Shown here: piece after piece, positions 22,786-31,538 of the stretch
How positions within the stretch are numbered: position 1 is the stretch's first letter
Layout of the letters: every line of letters begins with the position of its first letter
DNA from: Stemphylium vesicarium
Lineage: Eukaryota; Ascomycota; Dothideomycetes; Pleosporales; Pleosporaceae
Length of the DNA stretch: 64,000 nt
Reading direction: 5' to 3'
Assembly (NCBI GenBank): GCA_004380135.1
Contig: QXCR01000006.1
Span: 248,001-312,000 of the forward strand
The notes under the pieces: model-generated
Told to the model about the DNA's origin: nothing
The model's database searches: none
The model's input: the letters and a program-made list of their open reading frames with translations, nothing else
Program-made: the position numbers and the translations under genes

Positions 22786-23536
22786 ATGGCTAGCTACCGC
22801 GAAGTACCAAAGACATCGCATAAGGAAACGCGCGTTGACTCGGGTGCTGTGCTCTCCGATCTCGTAGCTTCGTTTGGTGGTCCGACTCCAGATAGGTGAG
22901 TGGCTTCTTTTTGGTCGAAACATGTGTAACTAACGTATGAATAGCAAGCTGCAGATGCCTGAACTACAAAATACCAACCGGGGCGTTGGTGTCTACAAGG
23001 CCCAATACTGCAAAGACGAACTCCAGCTCCGACAACCGAAGGGTTTCCCGATCATCCCTCTTCCCAGCACTGTGGCTCGCGCTCGCGAAGAGGCTGAAGC
23101 AGAAGCCGCTGTTAGGCCAAATTCTAAACTAGAGTTTGATATATATGAAGACGCCGGTCATCAGGAAAAGAAGGTGCCAGCTGATGACACGGCAGAGGAG
23201 ATCAACGGCGAAGCTAGGGAGATTTCTGGCGAGAAGGACGGCAACGATTTCTCTGGTGAAAGTGCACAGCTAGAAAAAGAGGGCCGCGAAGCTCTTCCAT
23301 CTTTCACAAGCGCAGCCGAAACCACTCACAAGTCTTCTGCTCCTGTAGACAGCCACGGACGAACCCGCGCAGCGGCAAACCGACGCAAGGCTCTCGGGTC
23401 CATACAGCTTGAGAATTCTCATGAAGGCCTAGTCGGAAAAGAAGATGATAAAGCGAGCAATGGAAAGAAGCGTCGGTCGGATCGCACTCAGGTGTCCAGG
23501 CAGGCCAAGAAGCGGTCAGTGAGGAAGTCCGGCTAG
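22786..23536 (+). CDS. Charged, disordered hypothetical protein with basic C-terminus
   Basis: Two exons, 22786-22895 and 22945-23536, 234 codons (233 residues), joined AG|GTGAGT ... AATAG|C in phase. The first 75 residues look ordered (SGAVLSDLVASFGGPTPDSK, NTNRGVGVYKAQYCKDELQ, KGFPIIPLPSTVARA) and probably form the conserved part. The rest is Glu/Lys-rich and ends KKRRSDRTQVSRQAKKRSVRK, a likely bipartite nuclear localisation signal. A nuclear protein is inferred. I do not recognise the family. Confidence 0.7.
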
Positions 23537-24111
23537 GGGCTCGAAAATACTTCTTGGGTATCAGTTGGTGTGTGAAAATATGATACAAGACGAGCTGTCT
23601 AGAGTCGCTGGCATATACAGCAGGAACGACTGCTCCATGATGGCTTATAGCGGGCAGCCTCTGTCCCACCAGGTTTGCACCAATCAGTAACGCGGCGCTA
23701 CATCGGAATACTTGGTTAGCCTTTCTTGGCGATATGTGTCCTATCAAACGCGCGCACAATATCTCTCTTTGTAGCACGGAACCTGCCAACGCGCAAATAC
23801 CATTGATCTATTTCGGGCGACTTAATCACTTGGCGTGAACGTACCACAGTCCAACGTCCCAGCGCTAACCGTATCAGTACCACGAAGAGCCGCAACCACA
23901 CGTGAGCGCGTATCAAACGAAGGTACAATCTCAGCCCCTCATTCGCCACTCAAGCCCTCCTCAATTGATTTACCTCACGCGTCAGCCTGACCTTCACTTC
24001 TCTACCCTGTTTCCACTCTGGTCAAATCCCCAATCTCCACCACCTTCCCTCTCCCACTCTCAACACCAACCGACTCTCGGTACCTGAAAGTTCAACCGGT
24101 TGACAGTTAAG
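23537..24111. other. Intergenic, 575 bases
   Basis: Promoter region of the first gene of the tandem family. A minus-strand ORF (23716-23949) is not supported. Confidence 0.4.
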
Positions 24112-25139
24112 ATGTCTCATACAGCACATTTTGAGTCTATTAGTGAGTCTCGCCATTTCTACGCGTCTTTCAGGAGTAAAGGGCGCCGCCATTTACAGAA
24201 GAGTACATTGCTAAGGAATTCCAAAGGCCGGTCGCCAACTCCGGAGAAGACCGTTCACGCAGAGGAAGGGGGGGTAAGCCTAGAGGACCAGATGTGCAGT
24301 CTCTCAATGACCTCGGATACGTCTTCTTTCTCCCTAGTCTCGCGTACTTCTAGGGCAAACTCCTTCCACAGCGTGAAGTCAATCGACAGCCAGCAATCCA
24401 CTAGCAGCCAGAAGGACCCCGTCGGCCCCCGTTCCCGAGCGAGCACAGAGTCCTCGGGTAGCTTAGGCCCACACGACACCATTATCTCCTCCTCTGTAGT
24501 CAATGCTCTCAGAGGGCTGTCTATTGTGGACAAGGTTTCTGATATCTCTCATGCCCAGGGTAAGACTCATGACAGTGCAGGCCTCCCCGCGCATAAACCA
24601 GAGTACAAACTCGAGCTTCGGCCTGAAATCGTCGAGGGACACGCTAGCAATCCCGCCTGGAGTAAATTTGCCAACTTCGTGCCATCGCCAGCCGCCTCCT
24701 TCAAGTCGGAGTTTGAACGTCTCGCTCAAGGACAGGGTTGGGGTAAGAAGCAGAAGCACAAGCAGCTCGTTGCCCTTCTGACTTCAGATGTTACCTTCTA
24801 CTGGGGTGAGGATGAAGGCAAGCTTTCTCGTTATCAGGAGCTGTGCGAAGACATGGGTATCGAGGATGTTCCTACTACTATTACGAAGTGCAAGAAGGTA
24901 GGTCAACGTTGCGTCAAAGTAGGAAAGACAAATAAACTAATAGCACCCAGGCTCTCAAGCCCTTCAAGGTCAACCTCTACAGCATGATCGACAACAAGCG
25001 GAACCCGGAGATCCCCATTGTTCAGTACAAGTCGCGCAAACAGCTGCGGAACAACGTTCGTAAGAAGGGCACGTTTCCGAGGGAGGCTGCGAAGGCCGGT
25101 GATGGTTGCCTCAGTGCACTTCTTTTAACGCTGCATTAG
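24112..25139 (+). CDS. Fungus-specific tandem family protein, copy A (full length)
   Basis: Two exons, 24112-24897 and 24951-25139, 325 codons (324 residues). The first 170 residues are Ser-rich and disordered. The conserved domain follows: WSKFANFVPSPAASFKSEF, RLAQGQGWGKKQKHKQL, SRYQELCEDMGIEDVPTTITKCKK (end of exon 1), then KVNLYSMIDNKR, YKSRKQLRNNVRKKGTFPREAAKA. The layout, a phase-0 intron directly after the CKK/CKN motif and a terminal FPREAAKA/FPKEKAKE motif, is shared with copy C downstream. I know this pattern from uncharacterised Pezizomycotina proteins; no biochemical function is known to me. Paralogues lie at 25617 and 26715. Confidence 0.82.
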
Positions 25140-25616
25140 AAAGGATCTCTTAGACTGTGACTGTCGTTCAAAGTATAAGATTGTTCACTGGGGATTAGAA
25201 GATGCGCTTGGATATGGGCGTTGTCGGTGTTGCGGTGTTCACTGTACATGGGATCTTAATGGGAATTGCTTCTCAATGGTAGACGCACAACTATGTCCCG
25301 TATGTCTTCCAATTTTTGCGCCTTTCTCAAAGTCCACCTTTCTTCTTTTACATCCAAGCTCCCCGTACCGACACAGATGAGATATCAGCTGAGCTATCAG
25401 CTGAGCTATCAGCTGAGCTATCACCTTCACTACTTGACCGTTCTAATAGCGGGACGCATTCCTCACCTCTTCTTCACCGTAAACGCTGCCTTTAGCGAGG
25501 CTAATCTTAGCCACCTCACTATTCATGTTCGATACCTGGCAATCTCAGATCTGTCTCTTCGCATCACACATCTCCACCAACGACAAAACATTTGAAACAA
25601 CACCCATCCTGTTACC
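25140..25616. other. Intergenic, 477 bases, with a 12-base tandem repeat
   Basis: Separates copies A and B. Apart from the repeat at 25383-25424 nothing is supported. Confidence 0.45.
25383..25424. repeat. Tandem 12-base repeat, about 3.5 units
   Basis: Units of AGCTGAGCTATC repeat about three and a half times without error. Each unit contains the near-palindrome AGCTGAGCT, so the tract could form hairpins. It lies between two paralogues. Confidence 0.85.
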
Positions 25617-26128
25617 ATGCGGGCGAAGCGCTTGCTTCAGGTATGTGGCAAGCGCTCGCTTGTGAATGTGCTCGGAGTTGTGTCGACTTTTCTAGGCGCT
25701 GGTTCTGCGTACTTGAGAAGCTTTACTATCAGAGTAGCTGCGAGGAATTCTGCTAAAACGCTTCCCGCGAAAGGTACGTTAGATGCACTACCAGTGTAAA
25801 CGAAAACTGCACTCATTTTTAGATAATGATATAGATAGATATCAATCAGCCAAAGAAACCCGCCAGCTCCAAGAGAAAGCCCGCTTCTGCAAACGAAATC
25901 CCTACTACCGATGCTCTTCTGTCGCGCAAATGCAGTCCCAAGATCAATGCTATCTGGACGAAATTCCAAGGATTTACCCCAACCCCTGGAGCCAGCTTTC
26001 TCAAAGAATTCCGAAGACTGGCCGAAAGCCAGAATTGGGACAAGAAGAAGCAAAGGAAGAAGCGCCCTAAGTTTCTCAAGGCAGAGGCCAAGAAGCGCGC
26101 GGCTAAAGGGTCTCACCGTTCGGTCTAG
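25617..26128 (+). CDS. Tandem family, copy B (lacks the C-terminal half)
   Basis: Proposed exons 25617-25773 and 25839-26128, 149 codons (148 residues). Only the first half of the family domain is present: INAIWTKFQGFTPTPGASF, KEFRRLAESQNWDKKKQRKK. The frame then passes into a basic tail (FLKAEAKKRAAKGSHRSV) and stops where copies A and C continue with the LCEDMGI/LCIEVHI block. The N-terminal 50 residues are unlike copies A and C. The acceptor at 25837-25838 was chosen because the other AGs give stops. It may be a degenerating copy or a short regulatory variant; the first exon is the weakest part. Confidence 0.55.
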
Positions 26129-26714
26129 ACGATGAGGTACAGAATGGTGGACGTTTTGAACAGTGTTCTTCATATATTGAGAAGGTTCTGAGCTGTGGAG
26201 AAAACGCCTATGTTAAGGGTGGGATTCGGCGTGTGCCGACCTCCTGTACTACAATTTGCAAATTGCTCTACCTTGGATGATTCGGTCGCCACTAATGGAG
26301 TACATCATGCTACTGAAAAAGGGTCCGAAAACATCGATCCTGTCCAGCTTCTTCTGTCATATGCATGCGGGCGGCACGGTGACACCATCGTGCATCGCCC
26401 CCATCAATGCGTTCAAGGCTCATTTGAGAGTGGCAACTCATAATGACTGCTGCATCCCCCTTTCTCATCCTTCAGCCGACATGATGCCGCAGCACTGCAA
26501 GGCTGATCGACTGATCTGGGCTCTTTGCCGCCGTGGCGGCAAGGATCTCACGATTTCTGCATCGTCAATGGTGGGCCTGTTTGTCGTTTCGGATTGCTGC
26601 AGCGGCCCCCGTGTTTAATATGGGGGAGGCCGTTCTCATGATTGACTCTCTGCAAGCCTAGGAAGTCGTTTGTTATTGATCTCACGACGGAGTGTGCTAA
26701 CGAAACGTCCCAAC
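26129..26714. other. Intergenic, 586 bases
   Basis: Between copies B and C. I cannot read the missing C-terminal half of copy B here. Confidence 0.4.
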
Positions 26715-27349
26715 ATGACTCGTCGCCGCGCTGGTCCAGCCCGTAAGTAATCTCCTCTCATACATGATGCCGCTCAAGTGCTAATGTATCAGCGCAGCAG
26801 CAATAAGTCCAAACAATGCAAATGAATCTACCCACAATACTCAAAATGCGCGTACGTCCCAAGCCGGGGTTTGGTTCTCCCAATTCCTGCCATTCATCTA
26901 CGGCTCCACCGCCGGCCTGAAGAGCAACTTTGAGCGCCTGGCCACTGATCGCCATTGGGGTAAGAAGCTTTGGAAAAAGCGCTGGGCGCAGTGCCAGGAA
27001 GAAGAGTTTGGCCACGCATACGGAACGGATACTACAAAGTTGGAAGCATGGCAGAATCTTTGTATCGAGGTACATATCCTCAACCCACCGGACAGCATCA
27101 AGCAATGCAAAAACGTGAGTGCGCCCGTTAATACAGAGGGGGTTTTGCTAAGTCGCGTTGTAGGTTCTCGGCAATCGCAACGTTCTCGTGAATCTGGTCA
27201 ACCTGATTGATCACCGCAATATTGGGGTTGCCGTCATTCGCTTCAAGAGTTATCCTGAGTTCCAGCAGTATACGCGCAATGGCAGGATATTTCCGAAAGA
27301 AAAGGCAAAGGAAGAGGGGTTCATCAGAGCGTTGTTAAGAAGGATCTGA
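26715..27349 (+). CDS. Fungus-specific tandem family protein, copy C
   Basis: Three exons: 26715-26742, 26798-27114 and 27164-27349, 177 codons (176 residues). The protein lacks the long Ser-rich N-terminus of copy A and is almost only the domain: GVWFSQFLPFIYGSTAGLKS, NFERLATDRHWGKKLWKKRW, YGTDTTKLEAWQNLCIEVHI, PPDSIKQCKN, then LVNLVNLIDHRNIG and GRIFPKEKAKEEGFIRALL. The domain intron falls at the same place and phase as in copy A. The acceptor of intron 1 is the second of two AGs (GCGCAG), since the first gives a stop. Function unknown; the domain is basic and could bind a partner or nucleic acid. Confidence 0.8.
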
Positions 27350-28067
27350 GGCGCTGAGGTTCACTGATCTTCTAATGCAGTTGCGCTAATCAAAGGTTTG
27401 GAGCCGTAGGGCGTAGCGACTGCCTGGAGAATACATTGAGTTTTCGGTCAAAGACAGAAATGATTACCAAAGCTTCCTTGTTCTAGGCAATGGCAACCGA
27501 ATTTCTCATTTCGTTGCACTCGTTGGGCGAGTGGCCTCCTAAATCATCTTTGGCTGGCGCCTTTTGTAAGGGGAAAAGTAAAGTACTATCATGTCGGCGA
27601 TGGACCCTACGACATGATCACGAGTCATGTGCGCAACTTCCAGAAACGATTGAAGCAGGACCCGGACGGACGAGGAGTGTCATTTGGGGAGCGGCACTCG
27701 AATGTGTGAGCCGGTGCCTTATGCAAGACGTCTTGATACGATCAACGTCGACGCTCTGTCTCCCGCGATGCATGTGAAGTCAGAACTAGTGGGTAAGATT
27801 TGCGGCGACCTTTCCTCTTATAGCTGTAGCTTCACCATCGGCTTGGCAAACAAACCCCAATTGATGACCTTCCCCGCGCTGCACAACTCACCGTATCGTC
27901 GATCGTGGGTAAATCACTCAAAGCAAACGGTTCCCATTATGTGTCACCGGATGACCCTGCAGAGGGCCATGTGGCCTCCCATGCCCCTCAGCCCTCCTCC
28001 GTAAATCCGCGTTACCCCGGATAATACTTGGGCAAGCTCTGTACGCGTTTCAACGGCGACGACCACG
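27350..28067. other. Intergenic, 718 bases
   Basis: Between copy C and the hydrolase gene. No supported gene. Confidence 0.4.
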
Positions 28068-29003
28068 ATGCAGCAGGAAAACGAGTGCTTCAGGCTCAAA
28101 GACGGGCGCAAGCTGTCGTACGCGGTATACGGCAGCCCGGTTCCGCAGCAAACCATCATTTACTTCCACGGCTATCCGTCGTCGCGATACGAAGGCAAGC
28201 TATGGCATTCTAGCTGCGCGACACACAACGTCAGGCTTATCGCGCCCGACCGTCCAGGCAACGGCCTTTCCACCTTCCAGCACAACCGGCGCATACTCGA
28301 TTTTCCCGCCGACGTGCTCGCCCTGACCGAACATCTTAAAATCCACCAATTCTACATACTGGGTGTGTCGGGAGGCGCATCCTACGCGTTGGCGTGTATA
28401 AAAGAGATTGCAAAGGAGCGGCTGTTGGGCGCAAGCATAGTCAGCGGTCTATACCCCGTCAAGCTAGGGACCACAGGCATGATGCTACCGTCGCGCATCG
28501 TTTTATGGATAGCGCCCTGGATGACGAACCTGACGACTGCATTGTTCGATACCAAGATGGGCAAGCCGAGTCGGGACGAGGACCCTAAAGCTTTCGAAGA
28601 GATGCTGGCCAAAGAAGTTGAAGACCGGCACCCTGGCGATCAGGAAGCTATCAGAGGCTCTGCCGTCTGGCCAACCTACGTAGCAATGACGAGAGAATCA
28701 TTCCATCACGGCAGCGACGGTGCGGCTTGGGAAGCGAAGTTGAACGGCAGCGATTGGGGCTTCGAGCTTGCGCACGTACATGTTGGGGAGAGCGGAGTTG
28801 CCCTGACCCTATGGCATAGTAAGGACGACAAAGATTGCCCGGTTGCGATGGCGGAGAAGGCCAAGGACCTCTTGCCGGGCTGTGCGCTGCGTGTGAATGA
28901 GGGGGAGCACTTTAGCTTCATCGCCCGCGATACCGATGACATCCTGGAAAGTCTAGTGGGCGATGTGGAGAAGGACGAATACATGATGGTGGGTGTTGCA
29001 TAG
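28068..29003 (+). CDS. Alpha/beta hydrolase
   Basis: Single exon of 311 residues starting MQQENECFRLKDGRKLSYAVYG. The fold is recognisable from IIYFHGYPSSR (oxyanion-hole HG), IAPDRPGNGLS, the nucleophile elbow GVSGGAS (Ser, about residue 102), WHSKDDKDCPV (acid region) and EGEHFSF (catalytic His near the C-terminus). This order and length are standard for the fold. There is no signal peptide, so it is probably cytosolic. The substrate cannot be told from the sequence; esterase or epoxide-hydrolase-like roles are possible. It is oriented in the same direction as the tandem family upstream, but no functional link is evident. Confidence 0.85.
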   Translation: MQQENECFRLKDGRKLSYAVYGSPVPQQTIIYFHGYPSSRYEGKLWHSSCATHNVRLIAPDRPGNGLSTFQHNRRILDFPADVLALTEHLKIHQFYILGVSGGASYALACIKEIAKERLLGASIVSGLYPVKLGTTGMMLPSRIVLWIAPWMTNLTTALFDTKMGKPSRDEDPKAFEEMLAKEVEDRHPGDQEAIRGSAVWPTYVAMTRESFHHGSDGAAWEAKLNGSDWGFELAHVHVGESGVALTLWHSKDDKDCPVAMAEKAKDLLPGCALRVNEGEHFSFIARDTDDILESLVGDVEKDEYMMVGVA

Positions 29004-29476
29004 CCGTACGCGTAGGTTCCGGATCGTCTCTGCGCTTGGTTTTCTTCTCGACATTCGCACCAGTAGCATCACGGCTATTTGGGTCCAGTAATGCGAAGTA
29101 GCCACTGGGAGGAATCCAAGGGTTTATATCAAATTTTCCCACCCACGGTCTCCCAGTAGGAGTTCCAGTCGTGACGCTTGAATGTCTCAATGTCGAACTC
29201 AAAAGCCTCAGAACAGCTGGTATGAATGTAATTGTTACCTTGGGACTTGCCTCCGCCATCGGCAAAGGCATTTTACATCATGCCAGACCCTTCTTCATCA
29301 GCCAGCTACTGCGCCCAGTTCTTGCATATAAAGCTGACTTCATCTCACTCTCAATCTTCTTCATCGAGCGAACATTCAAACCAATTCACCATCATATGAA
29401 CAAGAAATAGTGCATCGTGAGTCGAGTGTCCCTCCTCATCTCATACCCTCACTCACCACCTCACTTCTGAAGCAAA
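29004..29476. other. Intergenic, 470 bases
   Basis: Promoter side of the frame-broken gene. A GTGAGT at 29417 could be a leader-intron donor, but no in-phase first exon was found. Confidence 0.35.
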
Positions 29477-30516
29477 ATGCACCTCCCAAGCACCCTTGCC
29501 GCCAGCGCCTAAGGACATCTACACTCCCCCTAGCTTTGGCCACTCCACCGCCTCCCCCGTCGACGGCCAACTCGTTGCCCCCACTTTTACCCCTTCATTC
29601 CGTGCTACACCCGTTCCTGTTACCGACAGCCAAGATGGTGTTCAGGCGAGGCGCCCTCCGCCGTGGAAGCCTGGACACTATTGCCCCTACCACCGGGACT
29701 ATGCCAAATACCAGGCCTGCATCGCGACCGGAGAGGCAGAAGACGTCATCAAAGAATTGGACAATGCCATCATTCACTTGACCGAGGTGTCTGAATCACG
29801 TGGTGAAGGGCGCTGCCTCGAGAAGCAAAACTACGCCAGGTTCAAGGCATGCTGCGTGCTCCCAATGCTGGAGAAGGCCCAAGAGTTCAACCAGAAAATG
29901 GTTCACACCCTGCGCGAGGTAGCTGTAGGCCCCTTCGATGTCCAGCGGCCACTTCGCTCGCCGCTCCATCCGTGCATTCTCGGGCGATAACCACAGCGTC
30001 GCTGACGGCGAGGGCGGCTTCACAACCGACGACTCCGACGCCCAGGACGCGGCCATGAAGCAGGATGGCGAGAGCGGCTGGACGACAGCCGAAGACGAAG
30101 CATCTGGCCCCGACGAAGCTGGCATGGTAGCCGATGGCGACGGCGGCATCACAACCGATGACGAAGCCGAGACCGAGACGAGGGAAAAGGCCCAAAAAGC
30201 CCTCGCCGACCTCTTCATCTGGATTTTCAAACACATGACCAACCACAATTCCGGGTCCACCAATTCCGTCAACATTCCCGAAGACAAGTCCGCTATCCAG
30301 ATCCTAAGGGACTGGCTTGCCTCGCGTGTCGCTCCTCCCGTCGACCCTATTGTCATGGCTAAAGTGGAATCCTGGGCCGACCATTACAACAAGTTTGGCG
30401 TCTTGACCCCAGACGCTGCTGCCGTGCTGAGTGCGAGTACTGACGTAGATTCTCAGACGCAGGCGCGGTACCTCGCGCTTGTGATCAGCAGTATCATTAA
30501 CAACTATGATGCCTAG
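29477..30516 (+). CDS. Hypothetical acidic protein, reading frame interrupted
   Basis: Coding character runs from about 29460 to 30516 in changing frames. The first long segment has no ATG and includes YTPPSFGHS, WKPGHYCPYHRDYAKYQAC, KELDNAIIHLTEV and NYARFKACCVLPMLEKAQEFNQ. The second (frame +1) holds three acidic units (ADGEGGFTTDDS, QDGESGWTTAEDE, ADGDGGITTDDE) and then an ordered tail (LFIWIFKHMTNHN ... IQILRDWLASRVAP ... YLALVISSIINNYDA). No consensus intron joins the two; GTTCAA at 29840 to AG at 29945 or 29996 would fit the phase but is weak. A start at ATG 29477 would need a further shift. It is either a gene with unusual introns or a recently broken one. Family unknown. Confidence 0.5.
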
Positions 30517-30624
30517 TCTTGGCGGATTGATGCTCTCAAGAACAGCTCTGGAGAGTAAGTCAGAGTGGTGCTGTTTCCATGGACTCTGGGGACAAGCGAT
30601 ATGGGGGAGAGGGAGAATTAAGTA

Positions 30625-31140
30625 ATGCCAGTCCAAGCGTGCCGGGACGCACGGTGTAACGGGACGCTTTCTCTTCCGAACCCTCGGATTGCCCCTAGTA
30701 GTCTCGAATACAAACAAGTGCAATGCGCATCTATTCTGCAACTCTCGTTCTCCTAGCATATTAGCCCCCGAGGCCGAAAAGCGCGCCGTTAACTATGCTG
30801 TCGCTTATTCTGTTCACGTTGTCTTTTAATTCTCCTCCGTTACTCCCCTGTCTGTTTGCGACAGTACACATCTGCACAAAGTTCGGTGGAATAGGAAGGA
30901 AGCCAAGATAGCAAAGATTAAGACTGCAACCTCGAGATGTTAGCTTAGGGTAATATAAGCACATCCCGGCAGTTTCTCCGCGCGAACAGCAAGATCGTTG
31001 AAATGCGTCCAGCTAGAAGTGTGCAGCTGGTAGCTCTTAGCATGCAGTAGCGTGCTGAGATATCTACGTATCTACCCTGCGCGCTGTGGCTGAGAATTGC
31101 GCCCTTGAGCTAAGTTCGTCGCCCCACACAGCGCTTATTC
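30625..31140 (+). repeat. Left terminal inverted repeat
   Basis: Matches the reverse complement of 35699-36224 along nearly all its length, with substitutions and small indels. Perfect blocks include 30962-30987 (26 bases, matching 35861-35886) and 31032-31051 (20 bases, matching 35797-35816). The outer 50 bases carry two copies of CGGGACGC. The arm is non-coding. Confidence 0.85.
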
Positions 31141-31538
31141 TCGTCTTACAGATAACTATTCTTCTAGACATGCACGCGCGCGTTGCAGATAGGCTCGTCA
31201 CTTACATATATCTATTATTATTTTTGCGGGAATCCACTGTACGGAGTACATTCAAGACGTCGTAATTAGTAGAAGCTACTACTACTGCATTATAGTACAT
31301 AATTGAAAATCATGCTTATACTAACGTTGTATAGTATGGCATCTAAGCTAACTTTACGATCTGCAGATACTAGTAATACGATAAAATTGTCTTAGTTATT
31401 AATCTGTTCACACTCCGCTCGCTAGTTAGTCCGCATGTTAAGCAACGACTGTGTATTAAGATGTTGCTCGCCAAGAACCTGCTCGCGTAGCTGACAGTAT
31501 CTTTCTATCAGTGCAATAGCCTCCCCGTAATGAGCCTG
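31141..31538. other. AT-rich stretch inside the element
   Basis: About 400 bases between the left arm and the NLR stop codon, AT-richer than the flanks from about 31200 to 31430. It probably holds the 3' UTR of the NLR gene. No gene is seen. Confidence 0.45.

Noticed and set aside
23304..23789. Minus-strand ORF of 161 codons
   Set aside because: Half of it lies opposite the exon of the charged protein at 22786-23536 and it has no motif.
23716..23949. Minus-strand ORF of 77 codons with a hydrophobic stretch
   Set aside because: Too short, starts inside the probable promoter of copy A, and no family is recognised.
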